64,000 nt of DNA from CAVPDE01 sp963702565 (GTDB lineage: Bacteria; Desulfobacterota; DSM-4660; Desulfatiglandales; HGW-15): contig CAVPDE010000011.1 in NCBI GenBank assembly GCA_963702565.1, positions 76,467 to 140,466 on the forward strand. Reading direction: 5' to 3'. Every line of letters starts with the position of its first letter. Position 1 is the first letter of the stretch. This document shows, in pieces, positions 8,852-16,715 of this stretch. Both the position numbers and the translations under genes were made by a program. The notes beneath the pieces were generated by a model. The model saw only the letters and a list, made by a program, of their open reading frames with translations, was not told the DNA's origin and made no database searches.

Positions 8852-9322
8852 TCACGAGCGAAGCGTCGCAGTCAGCCTCAGAGCATGAAGCAGGAGATCC
8901 AGGGCTTCCAGGATGCTGCGGGTCGCAATGTCCGCCGCCATGAGCGTTTCAACCGTGGCTCCCTCCTCCTGAATCACGGCGATCCCCAGAACCGTCTCCT
9001 TGAGCATCAGGGCATCGTTGCGGCCATTCCCCACGCTGACGGTTTTCTGCAATCCCAGCTGCCGGACATAGTCTGCCTTGGCTCGGGTCTGATTTTCTTT
9101 CCCGATGACCACAACCTCACACGGGATGCCGGTCATTTCTTTCTGAACACTTCCGAAAGTGTCCGCCGTGAGGATGTGGATCGACAAACTCTTTGAAAGC
9201 TTTTCTAACCGTTCCCTCACCCCGTTAATCAGACGACCGTCACAGGCAATGGTCCCGTTGTAGTCAAGCACCAGATGGGAGAGAAAAAGCGTCTTGTAGC
9301 CTGGGATCGCTTCTTCCAGCAT
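8852..9322 (-). CDS. HAD family hydrolase, soluble P-type-ATPase-like
   Basis: A 156-residue small HAD phosphatase resembling the P-domain of P-type ATPases. Motif I is LVLDYNGTIA (residues 16-25), motif II a Thr in HILTADT, a conserved Lys in VVVIGKENQTRAKADYV, and the acidic motif GNGRNDALML. There is no cap domain or membrane part. The substrate is unknown. It is tightly packed between the Mrp ATPase and TrmO genes, part of the same minus-strand operon. Confidence 0.85.
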   Translation of the reverse strand: MLEEAIPGYKTLFLSHLVLDYNGTIACDGRLINGVRERLEKLSKSLSIHILTADTFGSVQKEMTGIPCEVVVIGKENQTRAKADYVRQLGLQKTVSVGNGRNDALMLKETVLGIAVIQEEGATVETLMAADIATRSILEALDLLLHALRLTATLRS

Positions 9323-9368
9323 AGGAGCACGTCTCCTGAAGTGATTTGGCCTTGGAGCGTATCAGTCC

Positions 9369-10292
9369 TTATTGCTGCACGCAAGGTGTGACTCCAATTT
9401 CGGTTTTCTCCTCTGAATCATCCTTTTTCATCGGAGTGACATCCTTCGCGGTTTTTTGAATGATGGTTTTCACAACGTTCTCAAATTCCTTGTTAAAGGG
9501 ATTGCTTTTTCCCATCAGGTCGTCGAGTCTGCCCAGATCCCCTCTTTGAACCACCTCCGGCTCAATGGGCAGGCTTCCGAGGAGAGTCAGGTTTTCTTTT
9601 TCCGCTGTGAGCTGCCCTCCCCGGCTCTTGAACAGATCGATCCGCTTTCCGCAGTGAGGGCACTCGAGGCCGCTCATGTTCTCCACGAGGCCAAGGATCT
9701 CCATTTTTACCAAACGGCAGAAGTTGATGGATTTCCTGACGTCCGCAAGAGAGATTTCCTGCGGCGTGGTGACGATCACTGCCTTGGCATCAGGGATGGT
9801 CTGGGCTACCGTCAGCGGTTCGTCTCCGGTGCCCGGAGGAGAGTCAATGATCAGATAGTCGAGATCCGACCAGTCAATGTCGGATATGAACTGGCGGATC
9901 ACGCCGATCTTGATCGGGCCTCTCCAGATGGTGGCCAGGTCTTTATTCTCGCCCATAAGGGATTCGATTGAAATCACCTCTAGGTTACTCAGAAACTGGA
10001 CAGGAACAGCCTTGCCTTGGCGCCCCGAAGGTTGGAGACCTCCTTTGAGGCCGAGTAGTCTCGGAATGCTGGGACCATGGAGATCCACATCCATGAGTCC
10101 GACTTTGTACCCCTTGGTTGCCAGAGAAACAGCGAGGCAGGCGGCGATGCTGCTTTTCCCCACTCCCCCTTTTCCACTCATGACAAGGATTTTATTTTTG
10201 ATATGCGCAAGACGCTCTTTAATCTCCTGATCCTGCATGGAGTGCTTGTCTTCTTGTTCTTTGTGCATCGGAAAATGATCTTTTTGTCCCAT
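9369..10292 (-). CDS. Mrp/NBP35 family P-loop ATPase
   Basis: A 307-residue Mrp/ApbC ATPase, a carrier/scaffold for Fe-S or other metal-sulfur clusters. The deviant Walker A motif SGKGGVGKSS lies at about residues 39-48. Then follow MDVDLHGPS, the DSPPGTGDEP switch region and VTTPQEISLADV. The CxxC of the family is present in GLECPHCGKRIDLF, the presumed cluster-bridging pair. ATG at 10292 sits behind GGAGGG; the longer reading would begin inside that ribosome site. By analogy with the ORP system, it probably acts with the flanking NifX-type proteins. Confidence 0.92.
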   Translation of the reverse strand: MGQKDHFPMHKEQEDKHSMQDQEIKERLAHIKNKILVMSGKGGVGKSSIAACLAVSLATKGYKVGLMDVDLHGPSIPRLLGLKGGLQPSGRQGKAVPVQFLSNLEVISIESLMGENKDLATIWRGPIKIGVIRQFISDIDWSDLDYLIIDSPPGTGDEPLTVAQTIPDAKAVIVTTPQEISLADVRKSINFCRLVKMEILGLVENMSGLECPHCGKRIDLFKSRGGQLTAEKENLTLLGSLPIEPEVVQRGDLGRLDDLMGKSNPFNKEFENVVKTIIQKTAKDVTPMKKDDSEEKTEIGVTPCVQQ

Positions 10293-10310
10293 ACTGCTAT
10301 AACCCTCCAA

Positions 10311-10727
10311 TCATGAATCTTTATTGAATTTTGTTTTTTCCCCAAAGGGTTTCTTAGAATCCATCGGCTTCAGTCGATCATGGAATTCGGCCGTGTTCGA
10401 ACCGGGCATCAGGTATTTTGAATGGGCCAGTGTTCCATCCAGGTAGGCGTTCAGCACCGCTTCCGGCTGACCTGAAATGCCCTGGATGAGCTCGATTCCG
10501 GAAGCTTTCAGCAAATCGGAGAAATGGCGGGTCACTGCGCCGCAGATCAGCGTATCGACGCAGAGATCCTGAATTCTCAGACACCGCTGGGACAAGTCCC
10601 TCTCATCCAAATAGATCTCGAAGCGGGACGTCGGGCTCTTTTCATTCAACTCAACGACCATGAGCCTCGATGCCGTGTCCAAGACGGGCGACACTTTGTT
10701 TTCCCAGACCGGTATGGCTATTTTCAT
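10311..10727 (-). CDS. NifX/MTH1175-type domain protein (copy 2)
   Basis: A 138-residue Nitro_FeMo-Co fold protein: MKIAIPVWENKVSPVLDTASRLMVVEL, VDTLICGAVTRHFSDLLKASGIELIQGISG, then VLNAYLDGTL. Unlike copies 1 and 3 it has CLRIQDLCVDTLICGAV in the centre. A charged C-terminal tail of about 30 residues is not conserved. Second gene of the sigma-54-controlled operon, 19 nt before the Mrp ATPase. A cofactor-binding or chaperone role is inferred from the fold and context. Confidence 0.85.
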   Translation of the reverse strand: MKIAIPVWENKVSPVLDTASRLMVVELNEKSPTSRFEIYLDERDLSQRCLRIQDLCVDTLICGAVTRHFSDLLKASGIELIQGISGQPEAVLNAYLDGTLAHSKYLMPGSNTAEFHDRLKPMDSKKPFGEKTKFNKDS

Positions 10728-10775
10728 TGGAAAGCACCCCTTGAGTTTCTTTTCCTGGCTTTGCCCTCTCTATAC

Positions 10776-11132
10776 CTAGTGGCCTTCCACGTTTGCTTCC
10801 GTGGCTTCACCGTATTTCCCGTTCATGAAGGCGGCTATGGCATCACCGATTTTGCCTTTCACACCTACAACGACCTTGACCCCTGCGGCCTTAAGCACTC
10901 TAAAGGCCTTGGGGCCGCAGTTTCCCGTGAGGACCACATCGGGCTTGTGAACCAGGACATTTTGAGCCGACTGGATTCCTGCACCCTGGGCGAGGTCCAA
11001 GCTTTGACTGTTCGCGGCCACATCGAAGCTCATGGTTTCGGTATCCACGACAAGAAACTTGGGCGCCCTTCCAAGCCTGGGATCGATCTGAGCATTCAGA
11101 TCATCGCCCTCGGTGGTGACTGCAATTTTCAT
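10776..11132 (-). CDS. NifX/MTH1175-type domain protein (copy 1)
   Basis: A 118-residue NifX-fold protein, the best match in the set to a small ORP/MTH1175 protein: MKIAVTTEGDDLNAQIDPRLGRAPKFLVVDT, then GIQSAQNVLVHKPDVVLTGNCGPKAFRVLKAAGVKVVVGVKG. It is the first gene after the candidate -24/-12 promoter. ATG at 11132 chosen because AGGAGG precedes it by 11 nt, whereas the upstream in-frame ATGs would put that Shine-Dalgarno inside the gene. The Desulfovibrio orange protein of this fold holds a Mo-Cu-S cluster; whether this one does is unknown. Confidence 0.87.
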   Translation of the reverse strand: MKIAVTTEGDDLNAQIDPRLGRAPKFLVVDTETMSFDVAANSQSLDLAQGAGIQSAQNVLVHKPDVVLTGNCGPKAFRVLKAAGVKVVVGVKGKIGDAIAAFMNGKYGEATEANVEGH

Positions 11133-11201
11133 CTCTCTTGTCTGTCCTCCTTTGACCATACTCGCGCGCATTCCACTTGCACCATCGCTATCCTTTGCTA
11201 G

Positions 11202-11217
11202 AGCACCTTTCGTGCCA
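11202..11217 (-). promoter_or_regulatory. Sigma-54 (-24/-12) promoter for the NifX-Mrp operon
   Basis: Minus strand reads TGGCACG-AAAG-GTGCT. That is identical to the -24 consensus and one base off the TTGCW -12 element, with the GG and GC dinucleotides correctly spaced. The predicted start of transcription is near 11190, about 58 nt before the first NifX-type gene. The gene immediately upstream encodes a sigma-54 activator, which supports the call. Confidence 0.82.
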
Positions 11218-11255
11218 GTTTAGGAAGAAATGTGCCTAGGCTGGCAACAAGCTGA

Positions 11256-11350
11256 AATTTCATTTGAAATTGTTTATGTGTTGCAAAGGAGGAAAGGAGA
11301 CGTGGTTTGGGATACTTCAATTATGCAATACGGGAAACTCCATTATTGCA
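11256..11350. promoter_or_regulatory. Candidate activator-binding palindromes
   Basis: Two perfect inverted repeats lie upstream of the -24/-12 promoter: AATTTCA-TT-TGAAATT (11256-11271, about 40-55 nt upstream of the -24 box) and TGCAATA-N13-TATTGCA (11324-11350, about 110-135 nt upstream). Position and symmetry fit an enhancer for the neighbouring activator. The two sites differ in sequence, so only one may be the true site. Confidence 0.5.
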
Positions 11351-11403
11351 GAAGTGCAGTGTGTTATGGGGCTGTTTTCTTTCGATCACCGCCAAGCCCT
11401 AAC

Positions 11404-12750
11404 TCATGACAGAACCTGTTTTTCGGGAGGCTCGATGTGGAGGCGTTTCATTTTGCGCCACAGGGTCGTCGGGTGGATGCCCATCTCCGCAGCCGTTGCG
11501 GCTCTGTTCCACTGATTGCGCTTGAGGACCTCTCGAATGTAACTACTTTCCATCTCACCCAAGGAGGACGGCCTGGTTTCCGGGGGTCGGTTCATCCTGC
11601 TCTCCTCCGAGTTCCTGAAGAAATCCGGGAGGTGTTCAATACCGATCGTTCCGTTCTTGCAAACGACCGTGGCGTACTCGATGATGTTTTCCAGCTCCCG
11701 GACGTTTCCTGGAAAATCATGGGACATGAGGATGGGGAATGCTTCGGGGGAGAGGCCCTGGATCTCCTTGCCGCTCAGACGGCAGAATTTCCGTATGAAG
11801 TGTTCCACCAGGATGGGGATGTCTTCTCTCCTGTCGCGCAGAGGAGGAAGAACGAGCTTGACCACGTTGATGCGATAGTAGAGGTCCTGTCTGAACTTTC
11901 CTTCTTCCACCAGGCTCTGGAGGTTTTTGTTTGTAGCGGCAACGATCCGGACATCCGTTTTCAGAAACTTCGTGCTTCCAAGGGGCTCATAGGTCTTATC
12001 CTGAAGCACTCGAAGGAGGCGAACCTGCAGGGCAGGAGAAATGTCTCCGATTTCATCGAGAAAGAGGGTCCCTCCATTGGCCACGGCTAGCCGACCGGGC
12101 TTGTCTTTGAAGGCCGTGCTGTGGGCGCCTTTTTCGTAGCCAAAGAGCTCCGATTCCAAAAGGGTGTCAGGCAGAGACCCGCAGTTGATCGTGATTAGAG
12201 GCCCTGTCTTCCTCGGGCTCAGCGCGTGAATCGCCTTGGCGAACAGCTCCTTGCCCGTGCCGCTTTCGCCCTCCAACAGAATCGTGGCGTCGCTTTCTGA
12301 AATCTGCTCCAGGATCCCGAAAAGCCTGCGCATTTCTTTGTTCTTGCTGATGATGTCCTGGAAAGAGTGACGCTTTGTAAGCTCTTTGCGAAGTTCTTCG
12401 ACCACGCTCAAGTCTCGAAAGGTTTCCACCCCCCCGATGACGGAATCCTGTTCATCTCTTAGCAGGGCCGTGGAAATGCTGACAGGGACTCGTTCTCCGT
12501 GAAGGTTGACGATGTAAATGGATTGATTCAGAACGGGGTGGCCTGTAGCCATGGTGTGTTTCAGAGAGCAGCGATTTTCGCAAATACTGGCTCTGAACAC
12601 TTCCCAGCATTGACGGCCGATGGCTTCTTCTTTCTTAATCCCTGTAATTTTTTCTGCAGAGCGGTTGAAAGAAGTGATCTTCAAATTCGAGTCCACCGTA
12701 AAAACGCCATCTGCGATGCTGTCGAGGATGATCTGCGTCCGGTTTTCCAC
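11404..12750 (-). CDS. PAS domain sigma-54-dependent Fis-type transcriptional activator
   Basis: A 448-residue enhancer-binding protein. Residues 1-120 form a PAS domain containing a cysteine cluster (GRQCWEVF, then ICENRCSLKH). An AAA+ domain at about 130-370 has Walker A GESGTGKE, Walker B TLFLDEIGD and the arginine-finger region FRQDLYYRINVV. The C-terminal Fis helix-turn-helix includes RNQWNRAATAAEMGIHPTTLWRKMKR. The sigma-54 contact loop, normally GAFTGA, reads GAHSTA here. It lies directly upstream of a -24/-12 promoter and the NifX-Mrp operon in the same orientation, like the dedicated activator of Desulfovibrio orp operons. Confidence 0.93.
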   Translation of the reverse strand: MENRTQIILDSIADGVFTVDSNLKITSFNRSAEKITGIKKEEAIGRQCWEVFRASICENRCSLKHTMATGHPVLNQSIYIVNLHGERVPVSISTALLRDEQDSVIGGVETFRDLSVVEELRKELTKRHSFQDIISKNKEMRRLFGILEQISESDATILLEGESGTGKELFAKAIHALSPRKTGPLITINCGSLPDTLLESELFGYEKGAHSTAFKDKPGRLAVANGGTLFLDEIGDISPALQVRLLRVLQDKTYEPLGSTKFLKTDVRIVAATNKNLQSLVEEGKFRQDLYYRINVVKLVLPPLRDRREDIPILVEHFIRKFCRLSGKEIQGLSPEAFPILMSHDFPGNVRELENIIEYATVVCKNGTIGIEHLPDFFRNSEESRMNRPPETRPSSLGEMESSYIREVLKRNQWNRAATAAEMGIHPTTLWRKMKRLHIEPPEKQVLS

Positions 12751-12769
12751 ATCCTATCCTCTTTAGGCC

Positions 12770-14077
12770 CTATTCTCCCTCATCATCTTCTTCGTCAAAG
12801 ACGATCTCGTCCCTCTCGTATTGGGCATCCCGCAGGGCATGGGCTTTTTCCACTTCCTCTTCGCTCCAGGGCTCCACAATGAGCGAATCAGCCACTAGCT
12901 CCCACAAGTACTTGGTCTCAATGTCCAAGCCGAATTCTTTGGTCAGGCCTTTCATGATCTGGTCACGGCAATTGTGGCAGGGGGTAATGACCAACTTTGC
13001 TCCTGTGTCCCTGATCTGTTGCGCCTTAACCCTTCCGTAGTAAATTCTTTCGTCCGAGTAAGGCATGGCCCATGCGCCGCCGCCGGCGCCGCAGCAGTAG
13101 TTGTTCATCCGGTTGGGGTACATTTCCACATAATGCTCGCAGCACTGCTGGGTGATCCACCGGGGCTCTTCAAAGTAGCCATGGCCGAAAGCCTTCTGGC
13201 CTTTCCTTCCGTAATTGCACGGGTCATGCACGGTCGTGAGTTCTTCGTGGATGGTTTTGTCCAGTTTGATTCTTCCCGTCTCGATGTATTCTTTCAGGAG
13301 ATCGTGGACCGATACGACCTTGTATTTCTTGAAAACTTCGGGAAACCAGTTTTGCAGACCAAGCCTGGTCGCGTAGTAAGCGTGCCCTCACTCGGGCAAA
13401 AGGAGCGTCTTACACTCCAGCCTCTCCATGTGCTCGACGATACGACCCACGAGCGTCTTCATGGACTCATCATCTCCTGAGAAGAGCCCCCAATTGACTC
13501 CTTCCCAGTTGTACGAAGGTACGGTCCAGTCCTCCTTGGCCGCATAAAAGATGCGCCACCAGAACTTCATGTCATCCGGCTCCCCAAAGGGTTCTTTGGA
13601 GTTGATTGTGACGAGGACGTTGGCTCCCTTTTTATCCACAGGCACATAGAACCCAGGGAAACCATCCGCTTCGAGCTCTTTACCGAGGTCAGCGAGGAGG
13701 AAGAGAAAATCCGGTTTGGGAATGCCGAGGTTGTTCCCTCTTTGAAGGTCCATGACCACGCCCTTGTGGATGGGGCCCGGGACCTTGTCTCTTTCGCGAA
13801 GGGTTCTGGCTCTTCGCATCATCTTGAGGATTTCCACTCCCTGAGGGCACGCGTATTCGCAACGGCCGCAGAGGGTGCAGATCCAGGGGAACCTCGAATC
13901 AATGAGTTCCTGGTCTAATCCCAGCGCAGCCATGCGGACAGCCTTTCTGGGGTCCATGTTGTCAACGCCTGTGACTGGGCAACCGCTCGCGCAGGTGCCG
14001 CAGGTGAAACAGACATCCGCCCACTCAGGGGACACTCTCAGTTTGCTCTCTTTTCGGTTAATGACCAAAGGTTCCAT
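12770..14077 (-). CDS. HdrD-like (HdrC-HdrB fusion) Fe-S oxidoreductase, selenocysteine-containing
   Basis: A 435-residue protein read through an in-frame TGA at 13388-13390 (residue 230). The N-terminal part carries two [4Fe-4S] motifs (CFTCGTCASGCP and CTLCGRCEYACP). The C-terminal CCG domain has DPCN, NYCCGAGGGA and TPCHNC, which bind the noncubane cluster of heterodisulfide-reductase-type enzymes. The TGA falls in LLPE-U-GHAYYA, where relatives have ECGHAY. Both halves stay in the same frame and a hairpin follows 17 nt later. A conventional caller would give two fragments. It ends an hdrA-flx cluster and probably supplies its disulfide-reducing catalytic site. The C-terminus is acidic. 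Confidence 0.87.
13357..13390 (-). promoter_or_regulatory. UGA codon plus SECIS-like hairpin in the HdrD-like gene
   Basis: TGA at 13388-13390 (minus strand) is followed after 17 nt by GACCA-GGCT-TGGTC (13370-13357), a 5-bp stem with a 4-nt GGCU loop. Stem position and a G-rich apical loop fit SelB-dependent recoding. The stem itself is short, so it counts mainly through agreement with the other three sites. Confidence 0.65.
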
Positions 14078-14174
14078 TCAATTTCTCCTTTACGTATTAA
14101 CATCCTGGGCCTGCAAACACTCTACGCCTTCATTCCGCCGTGTCTCTTGAGGGCGTGGAGCAAAAACCAGCATT

Positions 14175-14564
14175 TCAACGGCTCAGGAATTCCTTGATCT
14201 TCGCGAGAAGTTTTTCTTTGTCCACGGGTTTGTCAAAAAAAGCGTCAGGGCTGAAGTACTCCTGGTCTCTCTCTTTTTCATATCGGACCCCCAATTCGTC
14301 CGCCATGCCCGAAATCCCGATGATTGGCGTCTTCTTGAGATCCGGGTCTGTTTTGATCCGCTTGCACACTTCAAAGCCCGAATACAGGGTCTCCATCATC
14401 ACGTCGAGCAGAATGAGGTCCGGATGCTCTTTTTGAGCCAATTCCACGCCCTTTTTCCCGTCTTGTGCCGTCAGCGTGCCGAACCCATTTCGTTTCAAGA
14501 ACGTTTCAGTGGTGAAAAGGTAATCGGGGTTGTCATCGATGATCAATATCTTCTTGGATCCCAT
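14175..14564 (-). CDS. Single-domain response regulator (CheY-like)
   Basis: A 129-residue receiver domain without an output domain. The acidic pair is IIDDN (residues 8-12), the phospho-accepting Asp is in LILLDVMM, the conserved Thr/Ser position falls in IGISGM, and the Lys is in FFDKPVDKE. It sits between the NAD(P)-flavin subunit and the HdrD-like subunit of the hdr/flx cluster. It may link a kinase from the signalling block at 21.5-26.3 kb to this enzyme, either through another protein or by direct binding; that is inference from position. Confidence 0.92.
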   Translation of the reverse strand: MGSKKILIIDDNPDYLFTTETFLKRNGFGTLTAQDGKKGVELAQKEHPDLILLDVMMETLYSGFEVCKRIKTDPDLKKTPIIGISGMADELGVRYEKERDQEYFSPDAFFDKPVDKEKLLAKIKEFLSR

Positions 14565-14603
14565 GTTCTTACCTCTCTTTTTTCAATACAGGCAACGAAA
14601 GTC

Positions 14604-15446
14604 CTAATATTCGGGAGGCATTTGTTTAAGTTGAGCCAGTGAGAAAACAGGTCCATCCTTGCACACATACTGGTCTCCGATGTTGCAGCGACCGCAAATG
14701 CCGATGCCGCACTTCATACGCATTTCCAGAGAGAGAATGATCCTGTCCGGGGGAAACCCCAGTTTCTCCAGCACCGGTTGAGTGAACTTGATCATGATCG
14801 GAGGTCCGCACACAATGGCTATGGCATTGTCTGCGCTCTTGATTTTCTGCTCCGTAATCGTGGGCACAAATCCGGTGTTGTATTTCCAGCTCGGATCGTT
14901 CGTGCTGTCCACGGTGATGTGCATGTGAATATCGTCCCTCCGCTCCCAAGCGGCGAGTTCCTCCTTGTAAAGGAGCATTCCCGGGCTTCGGGCTCCGTAC
15001 ACCACCGTGATGTCCTTGAATCGCGACCGGTTGTCCGGATGAAGCATGTAGACAATGCTGGAGCGAAGGGTGGTGAAAGCGAAACCGCCGCCGACGATGA
15101 CCACATTCTTTCCCTCCATCTCCTCCCAGGGGTACCAGTTTCCCAGAGGGCCGCGGATCCCCATCACTTCGCCCTCTTTCATGTTGTGAAGGTAGGTGGT
15201 CACCTGGCCGACCTTGTTCACCGTAAAGGTGACAAATCCTTTTTCCGTAGGGGAAGAGGCGATGCCGATCGGGATCTCTCCTTTCCCTGCTATGGAGAGC
15301 TCTGCAAACTGACCCGGAGTATAGGCGAACTTCCTTTCGTCCTCAGGATCAAGGAAAACGAACCTGAAAGTCTTCAGGTTTTTGTCTTCGGTCTCCGTGA
15401 CGATCTTGTCGATTCGGACCGGGTAAGGAAGATAGGGATTTTGCAT
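14604..15446 (-). CDS. FAD/NAD(P)-binding oxidoreductase (FlxA/AsrB/HydG type)
   Basis: A 280-residue ferredoxin-NADP reductase-like flavoprotein. The FAD domain includes YTPGQFAELSIAG and PIGIASSP; the nucleotide-binding domain has VVIVGGGFAFTTLRS and VCGPPIMIKFT. A C-terminal [2Fe-2S] site is CGIGICGRCNIGDQYVC. Such subunits bring electrons from NAD(P)H into Hdr/Flx, Asr or hydrogenase complexes. In this cluster it is the likely NAD(P)H-oxidising FlxA-like entry point. Start at 15446 (MQNPYLPYP) is behind an AAGGAG; the longer frame reads into the repeat DNA upstream. Confidence 0.88.
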   Translation of the reverse strand: MQNPYLPYPVRIDKIVTETEDKNLKTFRFVFLDPEDERKFAYTPGQFAELSIAGKGEIPIGIASSPTEKGFVTFTVNKVGQVTTYLHNMKEGEVMGIRGPLGNWYPWEEMEGKNVVIVGGGFAFTTLRSSIVYMLHPDNRSRFKDITVVYGARSPGMLLYKEELAAWERRDDIHMHITVDSTNDPSWKYNTGFVPTITEQKIKSADNAIAIVCGPPIMIKFTQPVLEKLGFPPDRIILSLEMRMKCGIGICGRCNIGDQYVCKDGPVFSLAQLKQMPPEY

Positions 15447-15558
15447 CAGACTCACACTCCTTCTCCAAGTTGGAGTAATGGAGTACTGGAGTAGTGGAGT
15501 GTTGGGAATCGCAGTTCTGTTCACTCCATTACTCCATTACTCCATCATTCCATCCTTA
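15447..15558. repeat. Inverted array of GGAGTA-type short words
   Basis: The stretch between two flx-type genes consists of degenerate 9-10 nt words, TGGAGTAAT / TGGAGTACT / TGGAGTAGT, followed by their complements (ACTCCATT repeated). The RNA would fold into a long imperfect hairpin. A related array occupies the next gap at 16594-16715. No gene or promoter is apparent. Confidence 0.75.
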
Positions 15559-16593
15559 TTATCCGTTCATCAATTCAAATACTTTTCGAATATCGATGTT
15601 GACGGGGCAGAACTGGACACATCGCCCGCACCCGACGCATGCTGGCCCGTTCCCGTACTTGTCCACGTAATACTTCAGCTTGTGCATAAACCGCTGCCTG
15701 ACCCTCTGAAGCTTCTTGTCCCGGGGATTGTGGCCGGACCCATGAAGGGTGAAGAGCGGGAACATGCAGGCATCCCAATTCCGGATCCTGTCCCCTTCTT
15801 TTCCTGACACTTCGTCCTGGATGTCAAAGCACCAGCAGGTGGGACAGAGAAATGTGCAGGTTCCGCAGTTGATGCACGCAAAAGAGACTCTCTCCCAGAA
15901 AGGGGCGTTGAAAAGCTCATTGACCGCTTTCTCCCGGAGGTGATCCACGTGCACCCTGGAGGAGTTTTTTTTCTCCGCTGCTTTTGGAAGGCTTAGCGCC
16001 TTCTTGAAGAGGGAGTCGGCTGCCTCTGAACCCAGCTCGACCTTTTCCAGGAAAGCCTCGCCTTTGGGCGTGAGGCTTCTCACCAGGAAGCGGTCGCCCA
16101 GGTCGACCATGAGCGCATCCAGACCTTTCTCGCTGAAGGGGCCGCTTCCCACAGAGGTGCAGAAGCAGGAGGCGCAAGGGTCGTTGCATCCGAAGCCGAC
16201 AAGGGTGGTGGTTTCCATGCGGCGGACCCACCACGGGTCCTGGAACTGAGGATTGTCGAAATTGATCCTCACCAACTCAAAGGCAAAAGCGTCGCAAGGC
16301 CTTATTCCCACGATCACCTGGGGAGAAAAGTCCTTCGGTGCCTCCTTGACGACGTGCGCGTCCCCTTTGCTCTCGTCCAGAGTGTACTCGAACATCCGCT
16401 CTGACTGCGGAAGCATAACCGATTTCGGGGAAAGCCTGGTGTTCTGGAATTCAAAATTGGGTTTGCGGCCTGTTTCCAGAAGCCTGAAGTTGTGGAAGTC
16501 CCCCTCCTTCACAGGGACATACACTTTGTAAACGCCTTGCAGCCTTTGTAGTGCCTCAGTCCATTGTTCCTTGCTGAATGATTTTTTAAGCAT
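15559..16593 (-). CDS. 4Fe-4S electron transfer subunit (FlxC / AsrA / hydrogenase beta-like)
   Basis: A 344-residue cytosolic iron-sulfur protein. A variable N-terminal domain contains a Cys-rich VGFGCNDPCASCFCTSVG segment at about residues 130-150. Two [4Fe-4S] motifs follow, CINCGTCTFLCPTCWCF at about 240 and CVGCGRCVQFCPVN at about 320. This is the architecture of AsrA and of sulfhydrogenase or Flx iron-sulfur subunits that shuttle electrons between the flavin subunit and the Hdr module. It is flanked on both sides by the same family of GGAGTA repeat arrays, inside an otherwise co-directional operon. Confidence 0.85.
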   Translation of the reverse strand: MLKKSFSKEQWTEALQRLQGVYKVYVPVKEGDFHNFRLLETGRKPNFEFQNTRLSPKSVMLPQSERMFEYTLDESKGDAHVVKEAPKDFSPQVIVGIRPCDAFAFELVRINFDNPQFQDPWWVRRMETTTLVGFGCNDPCASCFCTSVGSGPFSEKGLDALMVDLGDRFLVRSLTPKGEAFLEKVELGSEAADSLFKKALSLPKAAEKKNSSRVHVDHLREKAVNELFNAPFWERVSFACINCGTCTFLCPTCWCFDIQDEVSGKEGDRIRNWDACMFPLFTLHGSGHNPRDKKLQRVRQRFMHKLKYYVDKYGNGPACVGCGRCVQFCPVNIDIRKVFELMNG

Positions 16594-16715
16594 AGCATGA
16601 ATCCTTAGGAGTATTGAATGCTGGAGTAATGGAGTACTGGAGCGCTGGAGTAATGGTGGAATAAAGAAAAAGAGGATACCCAGTACTCCAAGACTCCATC
16701 ACACCATCACTCCAT
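16594..16715. repeat. Second inverted array of GGAGTA-type words
   Basis: Words such as TGGAGTAATGG and TGGAGTACTGG on one side and ACTCCAAG / ACTCCATC / ACTCCATT on the other form an imperfect inverted repeat separated by an A-rich centre. This matches the array at 15447-15558 in design and word, suggesting local duplication or a common mechanism. Confidence 0.75.

Noticed and set aside
8324..9196. Long plus-strand ORF of 290 codons
   Set aside because: It lies opposite the TrmO-like and HAD genes, has no family features, and both minus-strand proteins have clear motifs.
12770..14077. HdrB-HdrC pair as separate subunits for the first Hdr module
   Set aside because: Ferredoxin and CCG parts lie in one frame around the TGA, so a fused HdrD-like protein explains the data better.
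15447..16715. GGAGTA word arrays as a CRISPR array
   Set aside because: Units are 9-10 nt, degenerate and inverted, with no constant repeat/spacer alternation and no cas genes.
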